A stretch of 64,000 bases of DNA from Lachnospiraceae bacterium. Its GTDB lineage: Bacteria > Bacillota > Clostridia > Lachnospirales > Lachnospiraceae. The DNA lies in assembly GCA_024680675.1 (NCBI GenBank), contig JAILBX010000165.1:1-64000 (forward strand). The letters run 5' to 3'. The first letter of the stretch is position 1. Every line of letters begins with the position of its first letter. Positions 1 to 9,366 of the stretch are shown one piece after another. Under the pieces are notes generated by a model. The model searched no databases and was not told where the DNA came from. It worked only from the letters and a program-made list of their open reading frames with translations. Both the position numbers and the translations under genes were made by a program.

Positions 1-145
1 ATGTCAACCTCGCAAATTTCTTCGCAATTTGCTCGTTATAAATCAGATTGCTTCGCAATCCCGCAGGTACCGGGCTTGAACCCAGCACCTGCGAAAAGCT
101 TCTCCCACCACCTGAAGGTGGTGGGTTATCTTTTTGATTTATATA
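1..145. other. Densely structured segment with four consecutive inverted repeats; possible end of an IS200/IS605-type (tnpB/omegaRNA-like) element or a structured leader/terminator
   Basis: Hairpins read directly: GCAAATT-tcttcgc-AATTTGC; GATTGC-ttc-GCAATC; GCAGGT..GGGcttgaaCCC..ACCTGC; CCCACCACC-tgaa-GGTGGTGGG followed by TTATCTTTTT. The element interpretation is inference. Confidence 0.3.
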
Positions 146-172
146 TGCAGGCGGATAAGTCTGCATCCTTCT

Positions 173-184
173 GAACATTTGTTC
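173..184. promoter_or_regulatory. LexA (SOS) box GAACATTTGTTC
   Basis: Perfect GAAC-N4-GTTC, close to the Gram-positive SOS box, located upstream of lexA. Confidence 0.75.
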
Positions 185-198
185 GATTTCTTGTTTAT

Positions 199-227
199 AT
201 AATACGAACATATATTCGATTTGTCAA
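199..227 (-). promoter_or_regulatory. Leftward sigma-A promoter TTGACA-N17-TATTAT with an SOS box (CGAACATATATTCG, 205-218) filling the spacer
   Basis: Minus strand: TTGACA (227-222), 17-nt spacer, TATTAT (204-199). Confidence 0.7.
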
Positions 228-291
228 GCATATCTTTTTATTTTTCACCGGCCTTATAAAAGCTGCCAAAGGTATTTTTGACAGCGCCAAT

Positions 292-305
292 CGAATATAT
301 GTTTG
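292..305. promoter_or_regulatory. Third LexA box-like site CGAATATATGTTTG upstream of lexA
   Basis: Reverse complement CAAACATATATTCG differs by one base from the site at 205-218. Confidence 0.6.
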
Positions 306-402
306 CTTTTTTGCTTGCGATATGATAATATTTCAATATGAACAAAGGATAAAGACCTGCTTAACAGGCTTTAAGATCATATATATAGGAGGGAAAAAAG
401 CT

Positions 403-1017
403 ATGCCATCTGATAAGATCACCCCGAAACAAAAACAGGTACTTGAATATATAAAGGAAGAAATTTTAAAAAGGGGATATCCCCCGGCAGTAAGGGAAAT
501 ATGTGAAGCTGTTGGTCTAAAATCCACCTCAAGCGTCCATGCCCATCTGGAAAGCCTTGAAAATAAAGGCTATATTAAAAGAGACCCTTCCAAACCCAGA
601 GCAATAGAGATAGTTGATGACAGCTTTCAGATGATAAGACAGGAAATGACATCAATACCCATGGTCGGTACCGTTGCTGCAGGCATGCCTATACTTGCAG
701 AGCAGAATATTGACGGCTATTTCCCTCTTCCTGTGGATATGGTTCCGAATAACGAAAGCTTTGTATTAAAGGTCAAAGGGGAATCAATGATAAATGCAGG
801 GATCTTTGACAAGGATCTGATCTTTGTTGAATGTGTAAATACTGCAAAAAACGGAGACATTGTCGTTGCCCTTATTGATGATTCCGCCACTGTAAAAACC
901 TTCTATGCCGAAGAGGGACACTACAGGCTTCAACCGGAAAATGATAATATGGATCCTATAATAGTTAAGGAAGTGAAAATACTGGGTAAGGTATTTGGTG
1001 TTTTCAGAAAAATGTGA
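403..1017 (+). CDS. lexA: SOS repressor LexA
   Basis: MPSDKITPKQKQVLEYIKEEI...; wHTH plus S24 peptidase domain (GESMINAGIFDKDLIFV). RBS aggaggg before ATG at 403. Confidence 0.96.
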   Translation: MPSDKITPKQKQVLEYIKEEILKRGYPPAVREICEAVGLKSTSSVHAHLESLENKGYIKRDPSKPRAIEIVDDSFQMIRQEMTSIPMVGTVAAGMPILAEQNIDGYFPLPVDMVPNNESFVLKVKGESMINAGIFDKDLIFVECVNTAKNGDIVVALIDDSATVKTFYAEEGHYRLQPENDNMDPIIVKEVKILGKVFGVFRKM

Positions 1018-1028
1018 TAATTTAATAA

Positions 1029-1068
1029 AAAAACAGAGCCGTAATTTTTCTTTTACGACTCTGTTTAT
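1029..1068. terminator. Bidirectional terminator between lexA and rsfS
   Basis: AAACAGAGCCGTAA / TTACGACTCTGTTT stem flanked by A and T runs, between convergent genes. Confidence 0.75.
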
Positions 1069-1099
1069 ATTTTTACATAAATGAATGAAAATCCTTATT

Positions 1100-1450
1100 T
1101 CAGCTGAAGGCCGATCTTTCAACTCTTTTACTGTCTCCCCATATCCTTTCAAGATCATAAAAGCTTCTGCTCTCCTCATCGAATATATGAATTATAACAT
1201 CCTGATAATCCATAAGTATCCAACCGGAATCAGAACGACCCTCCATGGCTCTTATATTGATCTCTTCCTTATGAAGCTTTTCAATGATCTCCTCAACCAT
1301 TGCCTCTGTTTGATTCTTATTCATGCAAGAAGCAATAATAAAGTAATCTGCCAGTATAGAGATGTCTTTAATATCAAGTACAACTACATCCTTTCCTTTT
1401 TTGTCATCAATTGCTTTTAATGCAATGCTTATAAGCTTTTTACAATCCAT
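1100..1450 (-). CDS. rsfS: Ribosome silencing factor RsfS
   Basis: KGKDVVVLDIKDISILADYFIIASCMNKNQTEAMVEEI; synteny with yqeK-nadD. Confidence 0.93.
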   Translation of the reverse strand: MDCKKLISIALKAIDDKKGKDVVVLDIKDISILADYFIIASCMNKNQTEAMVEEIIEKLHKEEINIRAMEGRSDSGWILMDYQDVIIHIFDEESRSFYDLERIWGDSKRVERSAFS

Positions 1451-1573
1451 TTTTTCTCCTTATCACATCCCCGCATAAACCCTCCCTAAGAGTGGGGATT
1501 AAAGGGGCCGGGTTAAATAATATGCCTAAATTAAGAGACAATTTTTTCTCTTTCAAAAACAGGATCATCTCTC

Positions 1574-2161
1574 CTAACGATAATAGTCATAGGTTTTTTG
1601 AGTTATCTCATCCACAGGCATCTTATTTGAATCCAAATACTCAATAACACTCTTAAGGGTTAACTTCAATGCCTCATTCAGATCCTTAAAGGCCAGCTTT
1701 CTTATTTCCGAAAGATTCGGTGCCTGATTTCTGTATGGCTCCATAAAATCCGCAATATATATGATCTTTTCAAGAAGAGTCATTCCCGGACGTCCTGTAG
1801 TATGAAATTCGATAGCCGATAAAACATCCTTATCCTTTACTTTATACTTGTTTTCTGCCAGATATGCCCCATACCTGGCATGCAAAAGAGCAGGATTTTT
1901 TTCCTCAACACTGTTTATGCTTATATTTTTTTTCCTGCAGTGCTTTAACAGCTCCTCATCCGATAAATGCTTTGCACAATCGTGAAGAAGTCCGGCCAGC
2001 ATGGTGTCATACAAGGGTGCATTATAAACCATAGCCAGACAGGCGGCTGTATGAGCCACGGAAACCGTATGTCTGTAACGGGACTCCTTTAGATTCTTTC
2101 TTAGTTCTTCATCAATCTCCTTTAGCTTTTCAAGCTCCTCTTTTCCAAGATTTGATTTCAT
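1574..2161 (-). CDS. yqeK: HD-domain protein YqeK
   Basis: RYRHTVSVAHTAACLA...AGLLHDCAKHLSD...ALLHARYGAYLAE; adjacent to nadD. Start trimmed to MKSNLGKEE. Confidence 0.9.
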   Translation of the reverse strand: MKSNLGKEELEKLKEIDEELRKNLKESRYRHTVSVAHTAACLAMVYNAPLYDTMLAGLLHDCAKHLSDEELLKHCRKKNISINSVEEKNPALLHARYGAYLAENKYKVKDKDVLSAIEFHTTGRPGMTLLEKIIYIADFMEPYRNQAPNLSEIRKLAFKDLNEALKLTLKSVIEYLDSNKMPVDEITQKTYDYYR

Positions 2162-2233
2162 TTTCAAGCCCTCTGTTCTTCTTTTTGTCAACCTGTATGA
2201 GCAGATTTCCAAAAAAGATTATACAATAGAGCC

Positions 2234-2860
2234 TTATCCTTCGCAAGAAGAAGAAGTGTAGACTTTATTCTCTGTAATATAATCATTCACCTTATCCGGC
2301 AAAAAGAAGCGCACGCTTTTTCCTTCTTTTATCCGCTCTCTTATGGCAGTTGAAGAAATATCTATTCTGGGGCTGTGTATAAGATGGATCCTTGCCCGGT
2401 ATCCTTCTTTAAGCTCCTTGATCTTCTCCTCGATCCCCTGAGACTTATCCCTGTCTCTTACTGCCACAAGTATATCCGCATACTTAAAGATAAGCTCAGG
2501 ATGGAACCAGCTTTCCATGGAAAAAAGAGAATCTTCTCCTATTATAAAAAACAGCTCATCCTTTGGATATATCCTTTTAAAATATTCAAGGGTCTCACAG
2601 GTGTAGGTGTTCCCCTCCTTTTTTATCTCATAATCACTGAATTCAAAATGATCCTCCCCCTCAATAGCGAGCATAACCATTTTCGCTCTTTCCTCCCGGG
2701 AAAGTACAAAATCCCGCGACTTTAAATAGGATAGCCCCGTAGGCATTATAAGCAGCTTGTCAAGCTCATATTCCTCAAGAGCGTATTGTCCGATTATAAG
2801 ATGTCCGTTATGAATAGGGTTAAAGGTACCCCCTAAAATTCCCAGCTTCATTTTATCCAC
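2234..2860 (-). CDS. nadD: Nicotinate-nucleotide adenylyltransferase NadD
   Basis: KLGILGGTFNPIHNGHLIIGQYA...SPRIDISSTAIRERIKEGKSVRFFLPDKVNDYI. Confidence 0.95.
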   Translation of the reverse strand: MDKMKLGILGGTFNPIHNGHLIIGQYALEEYELDKLLIMPTGLSYLKSRDFVLSREERAKMVMLAIEGEDHFEFSDYEIKKEGNTYTCETLEYFKRIYPKDELFFIIGEDSLFSMESWFHPELIFKYADILVAVRDRDKSQGIEEKIKELKEGYRARIHLIHSPRIDISSTAIRERIKEGKSVRFFLPDKVNDYITENKVYTSSSCEG

Positions 2861-3151
2861 CTATAATGGAAGCAGTATCTTAGGCTTCTTCTTATCGGGT
2901 CTGTAAAAAACGATCTTTCTGCCGATGACCTGTACAAGCTCAGAGTGAGTTCTTTCGGCTATAACCTCAGCTACAGCCCTTGGATCCTCAAGACAGTTTT
3001 TAAGGACAGCGGCTTTTATCAATTCTCTTGCACTAAGCGCTTCATCCACGGAATTCACCACCTCCGGAGAGGCTCCCGATTTACCTATATGAACTACAAC
3101 CTCCAGATTTGAAGCAAGACCTTTAAGATAGGCTCTCTGTTTACTGTTCAT
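2861..3151 (-). CDS. yhbY: YhbY-type RNA-binding protein
   Basis: MNSKQRAYLKGLASNLEVVVHIGKSGASPEVV; CRM domain. Confidence 0.93.
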   Translation of the reverse strand: MNSKQRAYLKGLASNLEVVVHIGKSGASPEVVNSVDEALSARELIKAAVLKNCLEDPRAVAEVIAERTHSELVQVIGRKIVFYRPDKKKPKILLPL

Positions 3152-3201
3152 CCTTTTCTCCTTATAGATAAGTATAAATAATTTATATTCCTTAGTTCAG
3201 A

Positions 3202-4494
3202 TCAATTATCATAAAACTCAAAGGAGTGTCCATAAATCTGTACAGTATCTCCCTCATTTATGCCAAGCTCCTTAAGATCATCAATTATACCGTTTTCATG
3301 CATAAACTTTTGGAAGAATACAAATCCCTTTTCTGCTTCCAGGTTTGTATAGCCAAGCATCTTTTCGATCTTTGGCCCTTCAACTCTATATACCTTATAT
3401 TTGGGATCATATTCAACAGTAAAGGGTTCGTCTCCCTCCTCATTACGCCTGATGGTAAATTCCTGTTCAAATACAAGGGGTTTTTCATCTATCTCATCAA
3501 GCATTGATCTGACATGGCTTAACAATTCCTTAAGTCCCTTACCGGAAACAGCAGAAATGGGAAAAACCCTGATACCCTTATTTTCGAATTCATCTTTAAG
3601 CTTTTTAGTTACCAAAAGAGCCTCATCCTCTGTTAAAGCATCCAGCTTGTTTGCTGCAATTACCTGAGGCCGCTTAGACAGTGCCTCATCATAGTTTTCA
3701 AGCTCCTTGTTTATCTTATAAATATCATCAATGGGATCACGGCCCTCGACGGAAGCAGCATCCACTATATGTATCATAACTCTTGTTCTTTCTATATGTC
3801 TCAGAAAGTCTGTTCCAAGTCCGACACCATTTGCTGCTCCCTCAATAAGTCCCGGAATGTCTGCTATCACAAAACCCTCTATATCCTCATAATCCACCAC
3901 CCCAAGATGAGGACTTAAGGTAGTAAAAGGATAATTGGCAATTTCAGGTCTTGCATTGGATACTCTGCTTAAGAGGGTGGACTTTCCCACATTCGGAAAG
4001 CCTAAGAGTCCCACATCGGCAATTACCTTAAGCTCTAAAAGCAGCTCCATTTCGATACCCTTCTGACCGGGCTTGGCATATTGAGGTGCCTGCATGGTGG
4101 ATGTGGCATAGTGCTGGTTGCCGCTTCCTCCTCTTCCTCCCTTAAGAAGGATCACCCTTTTGTTATCTCCTGACATATCTATAATAACCTTGCCGCTTTC
4201 AGGATCCTTTAAGACAGTTCCTGCCGGAACTTTTAAGGTTATATCCTCTCCGTCCTTCCCTCTGCAGTTACGTTTTTTCCCATCTTCCCCGTTTTCAGCG
4301 CAATATTTCCTTTTATGTTTGTAGTCAACAAGGGTATTTTTTCCATCGTCAACCTCTATTATCACATCTCCGCCTTTTCCGCCATCTCCTCCATCAGGGC
4401 CTCCGTTTGGAACATACTTTTCCCTTCTGAAGGATACGTGACCGTCTCCGCCCTTACCGCTTTTTACAAATATCCTTGCTCTGTCTGCGAACAT
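3202..4494 (-). CDS. obgE: GTPase ObgE
   Basis: MFADRARIFVKSGKGGDGHVSFRREKYVPNGGPDGGDGG; G-domain GFPNVGKSTLL; C-terminal OCT domain. Confidence 0.97.
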   Translation of the reverse strand: MFADRARIFVKSGKGGDGHVSFRREKYVPNGGPDGGDGGKGGDVIIEVDDGKNTLVDYKHKRKYCAENGEDGKKRNCRGKDGEDITLKVPAGTVLKDPESGKVIIDMSGDNKRVILLKGGRGGSGNQHYATSTMQAPQYAKPGQKGIEMELLLELKVIADVGLLGFPNVGKSTLLSRVSNARPEIANYPFTTLSPHLGVVDYEDIEGFVIADIPGLIEGAANGVGLGTDFLRHIERTRVMIHIVDAASVEGRDPIDDIYKINKELENYDEALSKRPQVIAANKLDALTEDEALLVTKKLKDEFENKGIRVFPISAVSGKGLKELLSHVRSMLDEIDEKPLVFEQEFTIRRNEEGDEPFTVEYDPKYKVYRVEGPKIEKMLGYTNLEAEKGFVFFQKFMHENGIIDDLKELGINEGDTVQIYGHSFEFYDN

Positions 4495-4565
4495 AAAACC
4501 TCCTGTAAACCTACTGCATCAACAAAATAATTCCTTCTTTAAAACCCATCCTTCTGACAAAGTTA

Positions 4566-4596
4566 GAAAAAAGGCTCTAAACCAAGGTTTAGAGCC
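4566..4596 (-). terminator. Rho-independent terminator after rpmA
   Basis: GGCTCTAAACC-tt-GGTTTAGAGCC perfect 11-bp stem followed on the minus strand by TTTTTT. Confidence 0.88.
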
Positions 4597-4617
4597 TGAA
4601 ATTCTTAAGATCTGATC

Positions 4618-4902
4618 TTACTTTTCTACCGGATAAACAGATGCCTGCTTCCTGTCTCTTCCAAGTCTTTCAAAACGAACCACTCCGTCAACAAGAGCAA
4701 ATAAGGTATCATCTCCCCCTCTTCCAACATTGGTTCCGGGATGGATCTTAGTACCTCTCTGTCTGTATAATATATTTCCGGCTTTAACAAACTGACCGTC
4801 AGCCCTCTTTGCACCTAATCTCTTTGATTCGGAATCTCTACCGTTCTTTGTAGAACCGACTCCCTTCTTATGCGCGAAATATTGAAGGTTTAACTCGAAC
4901 AT
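4618..4902 (-). CDS. rpmA: 50S ribosomal protein L27 with Prp-type N-terminal extension
   Basis: [30 protein letters not shown]. Confidence 0.97.
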   Translation of the reverse strand: MFELNLQYFAHKKGVGSTKNGRDSESKRLGAKRADGQFVKAGNILYRQRGTKIHPGTNVGRGGDDTLFALVDGVVRFERLGRDRKQASVYPVEK

Positions 4903-4906
4903 TTCT

Positions 4907-5224
4907 TTACACCTCCTTAAAATTTAGTTCCAAAAAATCTACATACTGTTCTCTGATCTGGCTAAGCCCCATTACCAGGGTGTCCATTAAAAGCTTTCCC
5001 TTATCATCAAGCCCCAAAGGAAACTCCAGGATTATCTCCCCTTTATCACTTCCCTTGATCTTGTTTTCGGTAAGAGCTTCTATGGCATTTGCAGTGTTTA
5101 TAACAAGAATGGACACAGCTGCACAAACAATATCTCTTCCATGCTCACTATACTCTGCATGACCTTTACATCTGAAATATAAATAGTCTCCCTTATTGCT
5201 TTTGCCGACCGTAGCACTGATCAT
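4907..5224 (-). CDS. prp: Ribosomal-processing cysteine protease Prp (YsxB)
   Basis: [31 protein letters not shown]; located between rplU and rpmA. Start trimmed to MISATVG. Confidence 0.92.
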   Translation of the reverse strand: MISATVGKSNKGDYLYFRCKGHAEYSEHGRDIVCAAVSILVINTANAIEALTENKIKGSDKGEIILEFPLGLDDKGKLLMDTLVMGLSQIREQYVDFLELNFKEV

Positions 5225-5241
5225 ATTACTTTTCCACCTGA

Positions 5242-5547
5242 TCAAGCATTGATCTTTTCAATCTTTACTTCGGTGTATGCTTGTCTATGACCGTTTTTCT
5301 TGTGATATCCGCTCTTTCTCTTATACTTGTAAACAATGATCTTTTTACCACGACCATTATTAAGTACTGTAGCGTCAACACTTGCACCTGATACATCGCT
5401 TCCTACAAGAAGCTTATCATTTGAAACGGCAAGAACATTGTCAAAGGTAACCTTTTCTCCGGACTCAACACCAAGCTTTTCAACCTTGATAACATCCCCT
5501 TCAGAAACCTTATACTGCTTTCCGCCTGTTGCAATAATTGCGTACAT
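5242..5547 (-). CDS. rplU: 50S ribosomal protein L21
   Basis: [25 protein letters not shown]. Confidence 0.97.
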   Translation of the reverse strand: MYAIIATGGKQYKVSEGDVIKVEKLGVESGEKVTFDNVLAVSNDKLLVGSDVSGASVDATVLNNGRGKKIIVYKYKRKSGYHKKNGHRQAYTEVKIEKINA

Positions 5548-5559
5548 TGGGCACCTCCT

Positions 5560-5628
5560 ATTTTATTTACTCGCTAGCTTCGGCGGCATAAAATGCACTT
5601 AATACCCCACTAAGCGGCATACTCGTAG
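5560..5628 (-). ncRNA. Probable L21 leader (ribosomal protein autoregulatory 5' UTR)
   Basis: Minus strand between promoter and rplU RBS: CTACGAGTATGCCGCTTAGTGGGGTATTAAGTGCATTTTATGCCGCCGAAGCTAGCGAG. Position and motifs (GCCGC...AAGTGC...GCCGCCGAAGC) recall the L21 leader; not checked against a covariance model. Confidence 0.6.
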
Positions 5629-5657
5629 AGTATAACACGAAGATTTTAACTTGTCAA
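5629..5657 (-). promoter_or_regulatory. Promoter of the rplU operon TTGACA-N17-TATACT
   Basis: TTGACA (5657-5652), 17-nt spacer, TATACT (5634-5629); overlaps the 3' end of the upstream gene. Confidence 0.8.
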
Positions 5658-6878
5658 AACCTTTTTGGAAGATCTTTCCTTAATAAAGCTGCTCCAATCC
5701 ATGATCAAAGAATATATCATAATGATATATATAGGCGTAAAGATGAAAAAGTTAGCATCAAAGCCGCTTATCAGACCATAGACCGGAATAGTAAAGGTAA
5801 GTCCAAAAAGCACAGAATATAGCTTATTTTGCTCTTCTTCCTTATTCCTGAAAAAAAGGATCAGGGGAATTATCATATATACGGAAGTATATCTGTAGCT
5901 GTAGGGCACATACAAGGCCATTATACCTGCCGGATAAAGAGCATATTTCCACTTCTCTTTTGTTATGAACATAGTAAGCACACAGATCAGTAAATAAAGA
6001 TTTTCTATCAGCTTAAAGATCCATACAAAGCTTGCCGAGCTTTCATATTGACCTAAAATATCGGAAATAAAAAGAAGGTAATTTCTTATATTGGTAAAGC
6101 TTCTATAGCCCTGATTTTCAAAGAAGAACAATATCTTTATATACTGTATAAGACCCTGAAGGCCTCCGCAGAAAATAAAGGGCAGGAAAAAAACCAGCAG
6201 ACCGTATATTACAAGTCTGAAGGTTTCCTTATATCTTTTTTCAACCACATACACCATGCCCACGATAGCAGGATATACCTTTATCCCTGCGGCCATGGCA
6301 ATAAGTATAAGGGCGGCTTCCCTTAATACGGGATTCTTTGAATCCTTTAAATAAAGGGCGGCCAAAACCAGTACAGCCGTAAAAAAGGAAATATTTCCTC
6401 TCTCGATAGCTCCTGCCATCATAGGGGCTGATAAAACTATAGCCGTTACCAGTAAAAATCTTTTACCGTCAGAATACATAGCCAGGATTTTATCTACTAT
6501 CAGCTTGAAAAGTAAAATAACAAGAAGGGTAAGGATTATATATACCAGCATGTTATACTGATAATCCCTGGCTTCTCTCCATTCGTTGACCCCAAAATCC
6601 TTTGGATCTATCCTGTATAAGAGATAATACAAAAGATAGGCAAAGGGTGGAAAGGTTGCATCCTGTGTATTAAAGTAAAAGTTCTGCATATCGGAAGCAA
6701 AGGCTATGTGTCTGAAGTGATCCGTATAAGCATAGTCAAAGTTATTCTCCATGGCAAGCCATTCTGCCCCAAAACCTCCCGAAAAAAGGAGTATAAGCAA
6801 AAACAGTATAGTCCCTGTAAAGGAAATTATTAAAAACAGGCTCATGGAATCAATTTTTTTTGTCTTCATGGTATTCAC
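5646..6878 (-). CDS. Polytopic membrane protein, GT-C glycosyltransferase-like (GT87/DUF2029 type)
   Basis: Multiple TM segments; FGAEW...[13 protein letters not shown]...[27 protein letters not shown]. Confidence 0.65.
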   Translation of the reverse strand: MNTMKTKKIDSMSLFLIISFTGTILFLLILLFSGGFGAEWLAMENNFDYAYTDHFRHIAFASDMQNFYFNTQDATFPPFAYLLYYLLYRIDPKDFGVNEWREARDYQYNMLVYIILTLLVILLFKLIVDKILAMYSDGKRFLLVTAIVLSAPMMAGAIERGNISFFTAVLVLAALYLKDSKNPVLREAALILIAMAAGIKVYPAIVGMVYVVEKRYKETFRLVIYGLLVFFLPFIFCGGLQGLIQYIKILFFFENQGYRSFTNIRNYLLFISDILGQYESSASFVWIFKLIENLYLLICVLTMFITKEKWKYALYPAGIMALYVPYSYRYTSVYMIIPLILFFRNKEEEQNKLYSVLFGLTFTIPVYGLISGFDANFFIFTPIYIIMIYSLIMDWSSFIKERSSKKVLTS

Positions 6879-8403
6879 TTTCTGTATTTACACTCCACAC
6901 AGCTTCTTTATCCTTGCTTCCCGACATTATACATTTTACCGCTTCAAATGATGTAAGCATGGAATGATCGATATTATTATATCTGTGTTGTCCGTTCCTT
7001 CCCACCGGGTAAAGATTATCAATCCCCATAAGATAGTCCTTAACCTTGTAAAATTCATCATAGGTATCAAAATAGGCGGGATATGCTTTTTTTACTTTTT
7101 CCATATGGAAATCGAGAACCTCAGCTTTAGAATCAATAAGTCCAAGCTTTATCATCTCATTAATGGCAAATTCCGAAAATTCAGCTTCTGTCATATTCCA
7201 AAATTCATCACCCTCGTTAACAAAATACTCAAGTCCCAGCCATAAAGACTCATAAAGATCCTTTACCATATAGGGTGACCAGTTATTATATATCTGGATA
7301 CGTCCAAGTCTTACATTCCTGTCCTGAACATATATCCAGCAGTCAGGAACAATATTTCCAATGGTTTTTAGCTTTGTTTTGTTCTTAAGCTTAAGCTTCT
7401 TTACAAGAACTCCAAGAGTCATATAATCCCTGTAGGGAAGACCCTTTGCAACTCTTTTAATATCTTCAGGCACATTATCGAGACCTGTCACAAGATCCTT
7501 TATGGGCATAGATGAGATCACAATATCAGCTGTCAGGGACTTTTCCTCCCCTTCAGACTGATAGATCACCTCCTTTATAACTCCCTCTTCCAGCTTAAAG
7601 GATGAGACTTTAGAATCCATTATAATGCTGCCGCCCATTTTCTTTATTTCCTCAGCAACCCTTTCCCAGAGCTGACCGGGTCCAAGCTTTGGGTATTTGA
7701 ATTCCTCTATAAGGGAGGTTTCAACCTCTTTCTTTCCTTTGTTTTTTGCCTTAAGAAAAACGTTCTTAAGGACTGCCAGTACAGACAGCCCTTTAACCCT
7801 CTGGGCTCCCCAGGAGGCATCTATTTCCGATGGATGTCTTCCCCAAAGATTTTCAGTATAATACTCAAAAAACATAGAGTATAATCTTCTTCCGAAACGG
7901 TTTATGTAAAAGTTTTCAAGATTATCCTCAGGCAGCTTATGGATCAGGGAATATAAATAACTCATTCCCACAAGAAATGTATTTTTTAATCCCATATTTT
8001 TAAAGGTTTCCGCCTTCAGGGATATGGGATAATCGTAAAAGCTGTTATCAAAAAGAATTCTTGAAACTCTTCTCCTTAAAAGCATTACCCCATCCTCTCT
8101 TTCGGGATCGGGTCCCTGCCTCTTAAGCTCAGGTTTTCTGTTAATGATCAGATCATCTTTAGAGGGCTTACCCTGCATGGGAAGAATATTTTCCCACCAG
8201 TCATTTACCTCATCTACCTTTGAAAAAAAGCGATGACCTCCCATATCCATCCTGTTACCCTTATAATTAACTGTTTTGGATATTCCGCCGATCTCTTTGC
8301 TTTCCTCAAGGATCATGACCTCATATTCGTCAGTTTTTTTTAATAATTCATAAGCGGCAGTAAGCCCTGCCGGACCTGCTCCGATAATAACTGCTTTTTT
8401 CAT
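6850..8403 (-). CDS. NAD(P)/FAD-dependent oxidoreductase (UDP-galactopyranose mutase/amine-oxidase-like)
   Basis: [23 protein letters not shown]...[26 protein letters not shown]. Confidence 0.8.
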   Translation of the reverse strand: MKKAVIIGAGPAGLTAAYELLKKTDEYEVMILEESKEIGGISKTVNYKGNRMDMGGHRFFSKVDEVNDWWENILPMQGKPSKDDLIINRKPELKRQGPDPEREDGVMLLRRRVSRILFDNSFYDYPISLKAETFKNMGLKNTFLVGMSYLYSLIHKLPEDNLENFYINRFGRRLYSMFFEYYTENLWGRHPSEIDASWGAQRVKGLSVLAVLKNVFLKAKNKGKKEVETSLIEEFKYPKLGPGQLWERVAEEIKKMGGSIIMDSKVSSFKLEEGVIKEVIYQSEGEEKSLTADIVISSMPIKDLVTGLDNVPEDIKRVAKGLPYRDYMTLGVLVKKLKLKNKTKLKTIGNIVPDCWIYVQDRNVRLGRIQIYNNWSPYMVKDLYESLWLGLEYFVNEGDEFWNMTEAEFSEFAINEMIKLGLIDSKAEVLDFHMEKVKKAYPAYFDTYDEFYKVKDYLMGIDNLYPVGRNGQHRYNNIDHSMLTSFEAVKCIMSGSKDKEAVWSVNTESEYHEDKKN

Positions 8404-8436
8404 TATAAATAGCCTCGTATCCTTCCAAATTCTTTT

Positions 8437-9351
8437 TTATCCTTCTTTCAGTATATCCAAAAGTTTAAGAAAGTAGTCCGGAAGTTTAGTGTCTATCATT
8501 ATTCTTTCTTTGCTTGATGGATGGGTAAAACCCAGGGTTTTTGCATGGAGTGTCTGTCCCTGAAGCCTGAAGGGCCAGCTGCATTTTGCATACAGCTCAT
8601 CTCCAAGCAGGGGATGACCTATTGAGGACATATGTACTCTTATCTGATGAGTCCTGCCTGTTTCAAGAACACATTTCACATATGTATATCTGCCAAAACG
8701 CTCTAAAACCTCAAAATTTGTTACTGCTTCCTTTCCTCTTTCATAATCCACAGCCATCTTCTTGCGGTCCCTTTTGTCTCTGCCTATGGGGCAGGATATC
8801 CTTCCCTTGTCTTCCTTTATATTGCCTGCAACAATTGCAGCGTATTCCCTGTCTATGCTGTGCTCCTTAAGCTGGGCAGCTATGCTTTCATGAGCCTTGT
8901 CATTTTTACAGGCTATGACAGCGCCTGTGGTGTCCTTGTCAATACGATGAACTATGCCGGGTCTCAATACTCCGTTTATACCTGAAAGGTCCTTACAATG
9001 GTACATAAGAGCATTAACCAGAGTATTTGAATAATGTCCCGGAGCAGGATGAACCACCATGCCCTTTGGCTTATTCACAACTATAACATCATTATCCTCA
9101 TATAAGATATCCAGTTCTATATTTTCAGGGACTATGTCCGGGATCAGATCATCAGGAACAGAAAAAGCCACCCTGTCTCCGGTCTTTACAAGAGTGCTGC
9201 TTTTACAGGCTTTTTCATTTACAAAGACCAGTCCATCCTTTATCAGCTTCTGAATATAGGATCTGGATAATTCCTCATAATTTTCGGAAATACACTTATC
9301 TATCCTTAAAGGCAGCTCATCGGAATCTGCCTTAAAAAAATATTCCTTCAC
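8437..9351 (-). CDS. rluD: RluA-family pseudouridine synthase (RluD-like)
   Basis: S4 domain; VVNKPKGMVVHPAPGHYSNTLVNAL...RPGIVHRIDKDTTGAVIACKND. Confidence 0.93.
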   Translation of the reverse strand: MKEYFFKADSDELPLRIDKCISENYEELSRSYIQKLIKDGLVFVNEKACKSSTLVKTGDRVAFSVPDDLIPDIVPENIELDILYEDNDVIVVNKPKGMVVHPAPGHYSNTLVNALMYHCKDLSGINGVLRPGIVHRIDKDTTGAVIACKNDKAHESIAAQLKEHSIDREYAAIVAGNIKEDKGRISCPIGRDKRDRKKMAVDYERGKEAVTNFEVLERFGRYTYVKCVLETGRTHQIRVHMSSIGHPLLGDELYAKCSWPFRLQGQTLHAKTLGFTHPSSKERIMIDTKLPDYFLKLLDILKEG

Positions 9352-9366
9352 TTGACCTCCCGCAGA

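Noticed and set aside
64-94. tRNA-like T-arm on the minus strand (CTGGG-TTCAAGC-CCGGT)
   Set aside because: No D-arm, anticodon arm or acceptor stem with matching geometry; part of a longer hairpin, so not called as a tRNA.
784-1179. 131-aa minus-strand ORF overlapping lexA and rsfS
   Set aside because: Overlaps two conserved genes and a terminator; no domain signal.
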